DNA of 64,000 bases from Sipunculus nudus (GCA_026874595.1 CM049317.1:52223618-52287617); one strand, 5' to 3'; positions 49,579-61,233 are shown, numbered from the stretch's first letter. Numbers and translations: made by a program. Notes: generated by a model not told the origin, from the letters alone.

Positions 49579-49949
49579 TATCTGATACTTATTAAAGGAA
49601 TTCTGTTCGCAATGTTCTCTAAAAGCGCGTGAAGTACAATACTGTGCCATACATCATTTTTAAGGTTATTATCCCCGCAGTGACATAGGCGATATGAAAA
49701 TAAATGATTTTTAAGGTACATATATTTTGAGTGATTTTTCCGTTTTTTTCTGACTTGCACGGAGGTTAAACCGAGCACAGCCGAACTGCCTTCGGCAATG
49801 ACCATCGTTCATCGTGGTCACTCAACCTCAAACACTACGTTCATATAAATAACACTTGCTTTCATTGAGGGATTTGAGCTATTCAGGGCTTACATTTGAA
49901 CGAGGCTTTCACCCACGTGCGTGCTCAGTAAAAGAGAAAAACGCATGTT

Positions 49950-50152
49950 TCCCGCTTTATGAAATGGAGAGCTCAACCCAGGAGGATTAATGACAAAACC
50001 TAATTCAAGGTCCAAATTCAGGAACTGTGGTTGGGTGGGGTGGTGTTCGTGGTTTCAGGTCTCAAAATTTGTCTGATACGATTGAAAAAAAAAAGGTTGC
50101 GGTGGCTGAAAATGGGAAACGGACCCTCTGCGTCCCGTTGAGTCAGCTTCTG
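49950..50152 (+). mobile_element. MITE, GGATCC-ended family, copy 4 (left end eroded)
   Basis: CTCAACCCAGGAGGATTAAT, GACAAAACCTAA, AGGTTGCGGTGGCTGAAAAT and the terminal CAGCTTCTG match the order of the copy at 10272. The left inverted end is not recognisable. Confidence 0.5.
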
Positions 50153-50576
50153 CTGCTAACGAGATATGCATATTTATGTTTCTTTCTTCGAGAATAGTTT
50201 CCTTGCAACGTACGTTTAATAAATCTTTCATGTGTTCCTTACATCAACCTAATCTTTATACGTCCAACGATAGAATCCAGTCAAAAATCATCGAAAACTT
50301 GAATGCCCCCGCGCCTCATTCCAGTTCGCAATGTAAACATCATCACTGATCAGGTCTTCAAGGTAAAAATTACGGGGGATGAATTTCTTGCCACGAGGAC
50401 AGCCCAACAATATTAATGTAAAACGTATTTATACATATCTTATTAAGACAGTTTTCTACTGAAAACCTATATTTTCTGTTAACTTTTAGAATAAAAATTG
50501 AGCCAGCATTCCACATTTCATTTAATATATCTCCCCAACCCCGGTAACAAGCCCGTATACCGGGTTTATAAACTAG

Positions 50577-50584
<8 letters not shown>

Positions 50585-50625
<41 letters not shown>
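50585..50625. repeat. (TA)n microsatellite
   Basis: A TA run of about 20 units. Confidence 0.95.
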
Positions 50626-50627
<2 letters not shown>

Positions 50628-50794
50628 GAAAATTATAATAACAGGATATTATAAAATTAAGAATGAAATACTAGGCTGTAGCTCTGCATCGAGACCTCAC
50701 CCTAATTAAACGTTTATTAAACGAGTAAACTAATTTAAAAGTCAAATTTCCATTTCACATTAAATTATGTTTAAATAAGGAGAGTTCAATTTGA

Positions 50795-50910
50795 CTCCGG
50801 CTCGGACTTGGACTCGTTTATCAAATGACTGGGACTAAAGGAAGATTGATCTGTACTCGGACGCGACTGATCTGGACTCAGACCTGCACTCAGACTCGAC
50901 TGATATATTC
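50795..50910. mobile_element. GACTCG-rich fragment of the hAT-like family
   Basis: CTCGGACTTGGACTCG and several GGACTCAGACC-type hexamers match the arm sequence of 35264..35847. No end is preserved. Confidence 0.4.
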
Positions 50911-51045
50911 GATTCAAGTTTGATCAAATTTATTCTAAGCCCCTCTTCGTCAAGTTAGAGTGCTGCATGACATATTTAAGCTTAAACTGGCTCATGTATA
51001 CTTATTTCTAATCCACTGTGATTAACATCCAATGGTCGACATCAA

Positions 51046-51187
51046 AGTGTTCTTTAAAATCCAGGAGAGGGTTCTATGAAGAACCCTGACTAGAGGGTTC
51101 TAATTGGAACCTCCAAGGTTTTCCTACTGGCTATACCATAATAAACCATGAAGGGTTCTACATGTAACCCTTTATTCTTAGAGTGCA
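51046..51187 (+). mobile_element. short MITE with GGGTTCT/AGAACCC hairpins
   Basis: About 140 bp with imperfect inverted ends (GTGTTCTTTAAAAT on the left, ATTCTTAGAGTGCAC on the right). Inside are consecutive foldbacks: GGGTTCTATGAAGAACCC, GAGGGTTCTAATTGGAACC and a third GGGTTC near the right end. The pattern matches a type of non-autonomous DNA transposon common in animal genomes. No target duplication was settled. Confidence 0.5.
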
Positions 51188-52139
51188 CAGGTCTCCTCTA
51201 TTTGACAAAATAGATTGTTTTATCAGATGCATATTAAATCAGCTTTTCTCAATTTGAGCAAGTTTAGGAGATAATTAAATATATAATTGTCGGAGCACTT
51301 GATTCAATCACGGCATGGCCGGTCTTTTAATCAATATTAACTAAAGTTACCGACCATAATTTTAACATATTTGTTTGGTAAAAATATCTCCCAAAACAGA
51401 CGATCGCTTCTTGGCGGAACCGACTGAAGTTTTATTGAAATTTGAAAGAAGTATTTAGTGATAAACTACATCATCGCATCCTGACGCAGCTTATTTCATG
51501 ACCACACCGGATCTTTCTGGGGACGGCAGCTGGCCGGGGATGATGGGAAGGGACGTCAAGGCATCAGAGACAGTAGAAATAATTGTATATTTTATGGAGA
51601 TGCTTTAGAGAAGTTGGGGAGCTCCGACTGTAAATGTCAGTCCCATCACCTGATACTGGCTTCTGTCGTTTTAGCGTCCGTGTACTCCCCCACAGTAAAG
51701 TAAAAACGCGACTTCCTCCAGTTACCAAATGCCACGGCTTAACCTTCTATTGTGAGTCGTAAGCCCCGCAGAAATACAAAACTAGCTTCTGTTGCGGCAT
51801 TTCAAAGCAGGATTGGGGCGACGGTTTATTTCTGTGAAAGCTTCGTATTAGGCTTTTCTTGACGTAGGTATTATATTGTTTTGGCATTTATAAGAAGTGG
51901 TGATCTTTTAAGCGGTTCCTGCTGCGGTTTATTCAGTTCCGCACCCGCTTGGTATAAATGTTTTGAAGATAAGTTTTTTTGTAGAGGACAATAAGTATAA
52001 TAAATGACTGACTGAATACCACCACCGATGAAAGAGGTGGCCATTCTTTTATTTTTATCCCTAAACGAGCCTTTGTGTTAACCGTTGATTCATTTATTTA
52101 TTTCCTGTATATATGTTTGAGTATACGCAACGTACGTTT
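51188..52139. other. anonymous sequence
   Basis: No gene was supported. The patch at 51500-51560 is G+C-rich but its frames close quickly. Confidence 0.35.
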
Positions 52140-52843
52140 TGTTACGGAACCTAGTATCAACAGATCACGTATGCGTGATGAACATAAATTTTGTCAAGGA
52201 GAAAAAATACAATCACACAATAAAATAAACAAAGTGCACAGTACCTAGATACCAATGTCACAGCGATAAGTCCTTTAAAATGTATAAGCCGGATGAATAG
52301 TTCACACAAATTCTCTCGGAGAAATACAGTTCAATGTAAAGCTCTTGTAACAATCCAGAAAGTAAACTTGAGACAGGCAGCACTAAATTCTAAAGTACGT
52401 GTTAGTAATAGTAGAATCCCTGAAATTATTGGATAATTGGATGGGTCCCACAAACTGGCATACACACGTCTGTGTCCGCTGGAATATTCTCTCAACTCCC
52501 TCTAGGCTCTAAAACACAGCCCCCTTTTTATAACTTTTCACCTCCAGCCGAGAACCTTTCATTGCTCGAAAATTCTAAAGAATCTACCACAGTACACGTT
52601 CAAAGAACATACCAGAACGAAAAATGCTGTGTCTCAACATATTAGGGTTCACACGTGAGCTCGCCCCGGCTCTGCCAGGCGAGAAAGCCCAGCATGACAA
52701 CGAGAGTTCAACCAGTACGAATTAAACTGAGAGTGCAACACCCGGCCAGACGAGGCAGCCACAACACGAGTTACGCCCGTGTCACACAACAAAAAAATAC
52801 ATCTGTAAGACTTGTGCATACAATAAAAAGGGCACCTGTAACA
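52140..52843 (-). mobile_element. solo LTR, copy 3 (minus orientation) with perfect 4-bp duplication
   Basis: On the plus strand it runs from TGTTACGGAAC to CCTGTAACA, the reverse of copy 1, and is flanked by gttt on both sides (52136..52139 and 52844..52847). Read on the minus strand it has the ACACGGGCGTAACTCGTGT stem, the TATA-like TTATAAAAAGGGGGC and the terminal palindrome (52164..52179). Compared with copy 1 it lacks about 150 bp that includes the AATAAA signal, which explains its 704-bp length. It is a solo LTR with no internal region. Confidence 0.88.
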
Positions 52844-52957
52844 GTTTATAAAATGTGGATTTATTTCTTTGTAGTATTTGTTTCAATTTCTTCGATTTCT
52901 TGAGCCAATGACATCCGATGACTCTTCGTCATAAATGTAACAGTGATCAAGAAAAAA

Positions 52958-53440
52958 AAAATAATAATATAATAATAATAATAATGATAATATTAATGAA
53001 ACCAATAATAATAATAATAATAATTTATTTGTATAGCGCTTCTTATAATGAATACAAATACCAAAAGCGCTTTTCAAATATTATCATAATATAAAAAATA
53101 GAAGCAGTGCAGCAGTAAAACAAAATATAAATGACATTACAAATTGAACTATGTTCCTATGGACTATCATCGATATGATATTATATGTTGAATAAAAATG
53201 TTGTAATTCTGGATTTAAAAACATTAAGAAATTGCCTATTATTCACAATTATTTGTAAATCATTTCCACAGGCAGGGACCAGCATGTGGAAACGGTGATT
53301 GCCTAACTTGTTCTAATTTACCTTTTGGAACCGGCAGTTTTTTATAACTCAGTGATCTTAAAGCCCTCCTATGTTCAAATTCTAGGAATGACTGCAAATA
53401 TGCTAGGGCTAATTTATTGTTATAAAACGAGAATTTTAGA
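52958..53440 (-). pseudogene. LINE C-terminal coding remnant with 3' UTR and (TTA)n tail
   Basis: Minus-strand translation over about 53430-53170 matches the layout of the C-terminal end of Jockey/CR1/L2-type LINE polyproteins: an LALAYLQSFL segment, LRSLSYKKLPVPK and a GPCLW motif. After a stop or frame break comes NDLQIIVNNRQFLNVFKSRI. The 3' UTR follows with an AAGCGCT...AGCGCTATACAAATAAATTA region and ends in a TTA/ATT triplet tail (52958..53026). Only the 3' end of the element is present, as expected from incomplete reverse transcription. No complete RT domain was seen upstream. Confidence 0.65.
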
Positions 53441-55839
53441 TTAATATCTATTATCAGGAGGTGCAATGAACTTGATTTAATTTATTCATTTATTTGTCAA
53501 TATATCATTATTCATGGGGGCTTGTTCAGAATATACTGATCTTCCACAAGGCCCTGATAGTAACTGAAATTTCAAACATAAACAAATAACTTGCAGTATT
53601 ATATACCATACAAGTAAACATATATGCGTAGAACTTTGTAGCTAAATATATAATATATTATTAGTACGTGTACTAGTATGAATATTATTAAGAATATTTT
53701 TAAAGAATGTTATTCAGAATTCGAAGGGGGGGGAGCGCATGAAGGTTATTAACCATGTTATGTTCATAACATTGTATGAAATAAGTGCAGAGAATAATTC
53801 AATATGCAAGTGCAATGTGTGCATTAGTTTTTCACCACTTACTGGTATTCATAAAGCATAATATGTCAAATGCACACCTTGTTTAAAGAAGTAAAAATAT
53901 ATTAATTGATATAATGTCAAGGGTCACTAATCAAAATGTGTACGCCTCAAGTATATGTATCTTTTCATTTTCTCAGTGTTTTAGGCTAAATATGCAAAGA
54001 CTCCTTAAACTGTCATCCTTTCATATTTTCCTTTGATGAAGGAGCGTCTATGCCGGGGTTCCCTGTCACCTTCCAGAAAACTTGAGCCCCATTTTTATTT
54101 TCTTTATATATTTTAAATTAGAGATTGCGATTTCTAAGAATTCACCAAGCATTGTAACCTATGACCGCTAAAATATATTACAGTGAACCTGACTTCATCT
54201 TTATCATCTTAAAATGTGTGGATCCAACCAGAATAATCCAAGCATATTCACCAAGGACATCTGGCGGGAAGTCTGACAAACCAGGGTTTTGCAAAGGGAT
54301 AAAGCTAAAGAAGGAAAAGATGGCGCTCCAGCGCCTTAATTGAGGAAAACGCACTTTGCGGATACGGACAACAGATATGGACTACGATGCGGGCTATGGA
54401 TACGGAATACGCTTTTATTGAAAACCGCCCAAGGATGATGGTTTCCATATGACTAGTAAGCTGTTATTATGCCCTCTGTATTTCTTTCGTGTGTTTCTAG
54501 AAGTCTTACCTAAGCTGCCCCCCGTTTGACGGGGAGTTTTTTGGGGGCTGATCAGTTTATTTTTTTATTCGTATTTAGGTAAAAAAGAGTGTGGGTTGAC
54601 ACTCTTAGGTCCCGCCGCTTGCAAATCTATCGTTTAAATTAAATTTTTTTCCTCTTTCACCATTTACTGTTTGCGCTAGATTTCCTTTATGGCTAATATC
54701 CAAAAGCTGAAATACGGGCACAATATAACTTTCATTGACATAGATTTGCACCTGACATTTATTTTTGACCATGATCTTATCTCTAGGTCGTCCACTCAAT
54801 AGTCAATTTTCGCACAGTTTCGGGTCTTGGAAGGGGGATTGCGGACTTCCAGCTAGGTATTTGTAAAGCTTGCTAAACTTCCTTATCGTGTAAATTGCTG
54901 TAATGTGTCAAGGTGGAAGCTGCGAAATGTTCAGCTTCCTTCACAAAATATGGTTATCCATACCTAATATGAATGATTTGTTTAAACCATCAAAGATTCC
55001 TATAGTGCACTAGACAGTTCAACTGCTTTGACCCTTTTCCTAAAAAATACTTTGGTATTCCTTGCTTTCATGATAAAATGTTTTTTTTTTATCTCCGAGG
55101 GATGATAATGTTATAACCCGTTGATAAAATGCGTTTAGACGTGGGCAGTTAAATCACTTTGGTCTCCTTATAAAGAATAAAAAATACAAGGGAGACGCCA
55201 TTTAACATAAAACAAGGATTCTCTTAGAAGTTTTATACTGGGCCCCATGCTGCCTCAAGCAATCACGTTCTCCCAGCAGATATTTTCTCCTTGCGTGATC
55301 AATTATTTGGTCTTTGCAGATACAATCCAGATATAACCTGTACGACATATAGCTTTATTTAATAAAGGTGGATCTTGATCCCGAAGAACCAGTGAAGCAA
55401 CGGGTCAGTAAATGCCATCCATGCATAGTAATACATTTATGTACTTCTTTAATATTTTTTTTTGTGTTTGAATCACTCTTTGAAATTTCTTCTGATACCG
55501 TTTTGGAAAATATTTGCTGGAATATGTAATTGAACATATTAATTTTTTGTGCATTAAAGAAGGATAGATGCAACTTAGATTCGTTTTCCGAATACCCTCA
55601 ACGATTTCAGATTACCTCATTAAAAACAGTTGCTCCTGTTTATTTTAAATTTATTTTTATTATTGGAATTTGATTCCGTCATTCGGAATAAAATCTAATA
55701 AAAGGCATAAAATACTTCCCAAAAAAATGCGAACTTAATATTTCAACTTTGATGATTAATTCATTAAATAAATCAATCTCTTGTTTTTCAAGTCTTGGCG
55801 TCGAGTGTTTCTGAGACACGTAATTTAAGTGCATATCAT
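53441..55839. other. anonymous AT-rich sequence
   Basis: No gene was recognised. GGCGCT / AGCGCC at 54322..54335 is a small perfect palindrome with a 2-base centre. Confidence 0.35.
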
Positions 55840-56138
55840 GTATCTAACATAAGGCACATCTTGTATCTCACATAAGGCACATCTTGTATCTCACATAAGG
55901 CACATCTAGTATCTCATATAAGGCACATCTTGTATCTCACATAAGGCACATCTTTTATCTGACATATGGCACATCTTGTATCTCACATAAGGTACATCTA
56001 GTATCTCACATAAGGCACATCTTGTATCTCACATTAGGTAAATCTTGTATCTCACATAAGGCACATCTTGTATCTCACATAAGGTACATCTTATATCTCA
56101 CATAAGGCACATCTTGGTTCTCTCATGAGGCACATCTT
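55840..56138 (+). repeat. 23-bp minisatellite, 13 units
   Basis: Thirteen units of 23 bp, each of the form GTATCTCACATAAGG followed by CACATCTT, run without gaps for 299 bp. Variants are mostly single substitutions, such as TACATCTA in unit 7. Confidence 0.97.
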
Positions 56139-57180
56139 AAGGCATGTTGTTGATAAACATGTTCATGCCTCCTTCAAGAAGGCGTTTTAAGAACTTTCAA
56201 GAGTTACCCTTAGATCATTAATACACAAAGGAAGCCAGAAATCACATACATTGTAGGTGAATGGGCAACTTTAATTGAAGTGCAGAAAACATGTACAGAG
56301 ATTTAAGTAATGAGTCACATAATCACGCCTTGATTTCAAATGAAGCACATCATTAGGCATGTCCTTGAAGTATATATTAACTTTAACGTCTTCAATTCTC
56401 CGAAAAAAGGCCAGTATGGCATATTGTTTATGCTCAATATTAAACACAGCAAATCTCTTGATATCATTGTATGTTTCAAAGTTAATTTAAGGTGTTATGA
56501 ATGAACTTATCATAACAATGCCATGTAGCGCTTGACTATCAAATTTTAGATTAAAGAGCCTCCCACGAGTGTGTTGCAGTCGCGACACGAATATAACCTT
56601 ACGTTCTGCACTCACTTAACGTTAAAGGTCCATGTGGACATCATATCTACTTGTCCTAATGGTAGGAAAGTTGTAAACCGGCCGAGTAATGCCCTGTCTA
56701 AAATGCCTGGTTTGTCCTACACGGCTTGTTTTTGTTTTCCCACGCACAATACTTATCTGGTTTGAAGATGACAAATGTCAACATGGTTTCTAGCGGAGTA
56801 ACATAGAATAACCTTTGTTAGGTATGTTTAATTCTCACTACAAGTCGAGAATGATCATTTAATCAATCGCAGTTTTATTCATCTGACATTACTTTCTGGC
56901 ACTATATGCAGTATAAATTCAGATTGAACGATAAAGCAGTCTAGTCTAAGTGGAAGTGGGATAAAAAAAAACAAATCATTAAAAAACGTTTAAAACTCGT
57001 TCGACATAATATATGTAGTTTCTTTACAAGAAAGGACCGCCTTGAACGTTTCTTTTACCTGTATATCCGTAGCTTTGTAATGTATATGAAGCGAACGTGT
57101 AAAATTTGCTGTGTTTGTATATTTTTTTAAAGAATATATGTCTTTAACATTTTTTATCTGTATGCTTTAAGAATGAACAA
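56139..57180. other. anonymous AT-rich sequence
   Basis: No feature was recognised except a loose echo of the 23-bp unit (GAAGCACATCATTAGGCATG) near 56340. Confidence 0.35.
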
Positions 57181-57620
57181 GCTTCTGTGGCCCAGGGGTA
57201 GAGCTCATGACTCAAAGCCGGGAGATCGTGGGTTCGAATCTCAGCCGAGGCGGTGAGGTTTTTCACGGTCGGCCCCTACCCAGGGTGAGCGCCCTGCAGG
57301 CTAAATGGGAAGGCTGTGCCCTACAGCCGTATATCACTCACACACGAGTGCGTCTTTGGGGGGTTCTTCGGTGTTATGTCCCAGCAATGGGGATGATTAC
57401 ACACTCAGGACCCGCAGGTGCGGTAGACACCGGGCCTGGGTGACACCAGGATATAAAAATGATAGAAAGCGAGTGCTACCGCCCTGTCAAGTAGTCCCAA
57501 ACCGAAATGGAAACTCTGCAGATGTACATGCTTAGTTAAGACTTAGTTAAGTCAGCATTTAAAAAAATGGAGGCGGTTACCTGCACCAAAAAAATTATTT
57601 AAAAAAAAAAGAAAAAAAAA
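57181..57620 (+). mobile_element. tRNA-derived SINE, copy 1 (full length)
   Basis: The head GCTTCTGTGGCCCAGGGG with GTAGAGC is a tRNA-like box A region, and GGTTCGAATCT at 57231..57241 is a good RNA polymerase III box B. The body continues to the inverted end GGAGGCGGTTACCTGCACC and an A-rich tail at 57590-57620. Plus-strand frames within it are not genes. It belongs with the copies at 39730, 60887 and 62122. Confidence 0.88.
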
Positions 57621-58800
57621 GTTTTATATTGTTAAAGCGCTACCAATGACGTATATGAATTGGATGTAGAATGCTTTTTAACTATCAGGAAGGCCATAAT
57701 ATCGTGACCTATGTTTCTGGACCTCAGCTGGCCTTCTGTTGTATCCAACAGGAAATTGAAAAGTGATATTGAACAATATTTCATGTTAAGTTCCAGGTGG
57801 CCTGCTTTTCAGGGTTAAAGAGTTCTAAACTTGGGTCCGAAGAGAATCTGATTTATGTACTGAAAGCAAGCCTTAAGCTGGTTTTAGACGAACTCGAGCT
57901 ATCTACGCCGTCCATCAAAAGGCAATCAAATTTTTGACTTGCGGGGCCTTTATTTAGGCTATAAAGAACGGGTAAAGGTGAAAAGTCATGGTGAGATCAC
58001 GGCCAATTCCGAGAAAAACAAAGCTGTATCTGTCAGTCACTCACCAATATATTCTAAATTTAGATGCAGCCTTTTCAGTTCAATTAATTCAGAAAATGGG
58101 ACACGCCAAGTGTTTACGTACGCCCAACTCATATTGTTTTACGGGTTCGTAGATGGCTTCGCTTTGCCATTATTTAGTTAGTGAACGTATTATTTACGAG
58201 GCTTGGCTCAGCGCTTTATCAGCTGAGAAAATTGCCATGGGCCTCGGATAAAATAAATCACACCTAATGGGCATTTAATTTGATGAATATGGACTTTATT
58301 CGGTTTTGCACAGGTGCTTGCATTGTTATTTTGTCTTACTTGACTTATATACCCCACAACTTTCGATCTATCATGTATTTAGAATGGAAAATATTGATTT
58401 TTTGTTTCGTATAAATTTTAACCATAAGGCCTCTCCTACCTGACTGCCTAGCAGCGCTTGCTGTTGTAAACAGCACAAACTTAATTAGTTTAAACTTATT
58501 TATGTAAGCAAGAGTTAAAATACTGAAAATTTTATTTTTGAAACATAATCTTATACCATATATTTCTTTGCCCTTTGCTAGCCCCCTCCCCCCCGCCAAA
58601 AAAAGATCCTTGGTCCATTCCCTTCCAATATAGTTCTTCCACGATGTCTGTTAAATTAAAAATATGGACCACTGAACATACTTAGTAAAGGCAATAATCG
58701 TCTAAAACGAGATATCATTATGCATTGAGCCTAAATCGCGTGGGTTTATATAAAACTAACTTATTTTACATTAATTGTACAACCAATTTTTATAACTAAT
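57621..58800. other. anonymous AT-rich sequence
   Basis: No gene or repeat family was recognised. Confidence 0.35.
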
Positions 58801-59040
58801 GCTAAGCACTCTACATGGTTAAGATGTTGACGTTTGGTAGTCTCAACAGGGCTACAGGAAACAGAAGGACCCGGAGAAAACCACCCACCTGGGACGGGCA
58901 ACTAAAACGCATTCTCATAGCCACTTCGGGGGTCGAACCCCGGTCGCCAGCGTTTTTCCCCCTCGACTGTCCAGTATCTGTTGAACTGAACACCAAATCG
59001 GTAACCCTAAGCCGTGTGCAGGGCAAAATACGATCAACAG
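58801..59040 (-). mobile_element. second SINE-like family, copy 2 (longer)
   Basis: On the minus strand GGGGTTCGACCCCCG is a near-perfect pol III box B, preceded by a tRNA-like head (GGTGTTCAGTTCAACAGATA) and followed by TTAGTTGCCCGTCCCAGGTG and GGTGGTTTTCTCCGGGT. The order matches 41030..41186, which lacks the head. No poly-A tail or target duplication was settled. Confidence 0.6.
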
Positions 59041-59281
59041 AATTAGAAAGACTACTCTATCCTGACCCTGTATAGTGCCATATGAACATGCATGACGGAG
59101 AACATAGGTCTATGACACTCCCCTTAGAAGTACAGTTTTAACCTTTTATTTTCAACTAACTTGCTTTTAATTAAATTCGGTAGCTATTAAATCTCAGTGA
59201 GGTAATTGAAGATTAACCACAAATTGAATATGTAGGGAAAAAGGTCTGAAAATGACACGGGCGAGACATGTATTAACATAC

Positions 59282-59401
59282 CTAATCCAGAGTTGGCGGA
59301 CTCATTTGTTGTCTGAAATCCTGCCGGCCTCTGAACAGACAATCCATCCTTCCAGACACGAAGGCGTGAAGAACACTCCACCATTCCGAGGACAAAATTA
59401 C
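59282..59401 (-). CDS. candidate 120-bp phase 1-1 exon, unrecognised product
   Basis: On the minus strand the acceptor ATACTTTTTTAG and the donor TTAG|GTATGT bound a segment with one open frame of 39 full codons. Both ends split a codon after base 1 and the length is a multiple of 3, so it is a symmetric exon, a class often found in extracellular modular proteins. The peptide contains one cysteine and is mostly polar (VWKDGLSVQRPAGFQTTNES). No domain is recognised and no partner exon was found. Confidence 0.3.
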   Translation of the reverse strand, partial: VILSSEWWSVLHAFVSGRMDCLFRGRQDFRQQMSPPTLD

Positions 59402-60189
59402 CTAAAAAAGTATCCGGAGGGTCCTCAGTTCATTTATCTCGTCCTAAGCTGTCTTTGTATGCTCGAAAGCCGAGCTTAGGCTCCAACAAGAACTGCATTT
59501 CAAAGCATAGAGTTAGTTATATTAAGGATTAGACTCTTTCTTCTCTCAAAGGAAGTAATTAAGATGGTATAGACAAATGAAATAGTTTCTTTTCTCCACC
59601 TGCACGCGCAAACACACCATCACAAACACACACACCCTCTCTTACATATACTCAGGAACAAATACTAACACACTATAAGGTAAGATAAATCAAATTGAAC
59701 CATTTAGAGTGAACTATTTTAAATGTTCTTTAAAGAGAGCATATATCTTGTCTTCCAAATACGGTTAAGCTACATTTAAACCCTGAGACAATTGTAATAA
59801 AGATGTTTTTTGTATGATAAATTAAGGTAGCGAAAAGCCTTGACAACAAGATGTTCACTAAGAGCTCTGCTCAACAGACTTTGTCGACTCTATTTTAGAC
59901 TTAAAACATTTAGATGTCACAAAACTGTGTCACATCACCTAAGATAATATGTACTCTGAAAGCCAGGGTCTGGGTTATAAACAACCTGACCATGAACGGT
60001 AGACAAAAAAGATTGTATGAAAAGGGCAATCAAGAAATAAGATATATAAGGTTAAGAAAATAATCTTGCGCCTACGTGCCACCTACATACAATTTACCTC
60101 TAATACATCATGATTACAAGGCGAGGTACACCTGACAAGGCGTGTATTCTTAATTATGAGTGATTTGAAAACATGGTAGGTTTCTAAAC
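59402..60189. other. anonymous AT-rich sequence
   Basis: No feature was recognised. Confidence 0.35.
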
Positions 60190-60605
60190 TTTAATTATTT
60201 TAAATGTTATTTGACCATTCTTGCAAATGAAAAAACTTAGTCTTTGATTTAACTCTGACAGAAACATTTGTGTATTCCCTAAATCTTGCAGTATCCAAGT
60301 GTAACCAAAGCCCAATGTAATTAGTATATGTTTAAATTTGTGGCCAAAGTTTTCCTTCTCAGGAATAACTTACCATGCAGTTGTTTAACGTACCTATTCG
60401 GTGTCATTCTTAATTTTTTTGTCCAGTACTTAATACATCTAAATAAATAATGATTTTTTAAAAACCATTGTCCAAATTCACCAAGTGCAGCAGCAGTTGG
60501 TGATAAGGAATTAATCTTAAGAATGTATTTTGCAAAATTTGTTTGAAACTGATTCAATACTGTCAAAGTTTTCATGGCGCCATAATTCACTGCCATAACA
60601 TAAAA
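60190..60605 (-). pseudogene. LINE reverse-transcriptase C-terminal fragment, frameshifted
   Basis: Minus-strand translation begins LCYGSELWRHENFDSIES (the end of an RT domain and start of its C-terminal region) in one frame. It then continues in another frame as KYILKINSLSPTAAALGEFG, KNHYLFRCIKYWTKKLRM and NRYVKQL, and after a further shift as GFGYTWILQDLGNTQMFLSE. These blocks occur in this order in a common animal LINE group. At least two frame changes show that it is dead, and the RT catalytic domain is missing. It is a different LINE from the one at 45.7 kb. Confidence 0.75.
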
Positions 60606-60886
60606 AAAGATAACATCATTCTATCAAAAAGAAAAAAAAAGACTGATCCACTGTTTGAACCTATATTAACCAATAAATTTTCTAATAATTATAACAGCCT
60701 TATTGGCTTGATTGCTTAATGTTGCTTCATTTTGACCATTAAAGGAAACATATGAAAATTCCACCAAAATATTTCTAATTTAATAGTTTGCATTTGTAAC
60801 CTTCCAACTGTATTAGCGAAACATACGGAAAGTATGTTTACAGTATCATGTAATATTTTATGATATAAAAATGACACTGTCACTTT
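60606..60886. other. anonymous AT-rich sequence
   Basis: No feature was recognised; it ends in the left copy of the SINE target duplication (60873..60886). Confidence 0.35.
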
Positions 60887-61219
60887 AACCGGCTTCTGTG
60901 GCTCAGGGGTAGAGCACAGGACTCAAAGCCGGGAGATCGTGAGTTCGAATCTCAGCCGAGGCGGTGAGGTTTTTCACGGTCGGCCCCAACCCAGGGTGAG
61001 CGCTCTGCAGGCTTAATGGGAAGGTCGTGCCCAACGGCCGTGTTTCACTCACAAACGAGTGCGCCTTTCGGGGGTCCTCGGTGGTATGATTACCAACCCA
61101 GGACCCGCAGGTGCAGTAGTCACCGGGCCTGGTTAACGCCTGGATATAAAACGAGAGGAAGCGTGTGATACTGCCCTGTCAAGAAGTCCCAAACCTCCAA
61201 CCAAAAAAAAAAAAAAAAA
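60887..61219 (+). mobile_element. tRNA-derived SINE, copy 2, with 14-bp target duplication and poly-A tail
   Basis: It starts at AACCGGCTTCTGTGG with the tRNA-like box A and has box B AGTTCGAATCT at 60942..60952. It follows the body of the other copies but stops about 100 bp earlier, after CAAGAAGTCCCAAACC, and ends in 17 A. The flanking GACACTGTCACTTT is repeated exactly at 60873..60886 and 61220..61233. This is the clearest mark of LINE-driven insertion in the window and suggests a young copy. Confidence 0.95.
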
Positions 61220-61233
61220 GACACTGTCACTTT

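Noticed and set aside
57231-57241. Possible true tRNA gene at the box B motif
   Set aside because: The head does not form a complete cloverleaf (the acceptor stem halves do not pair fully) and it continues into a SINE body found in other copies.
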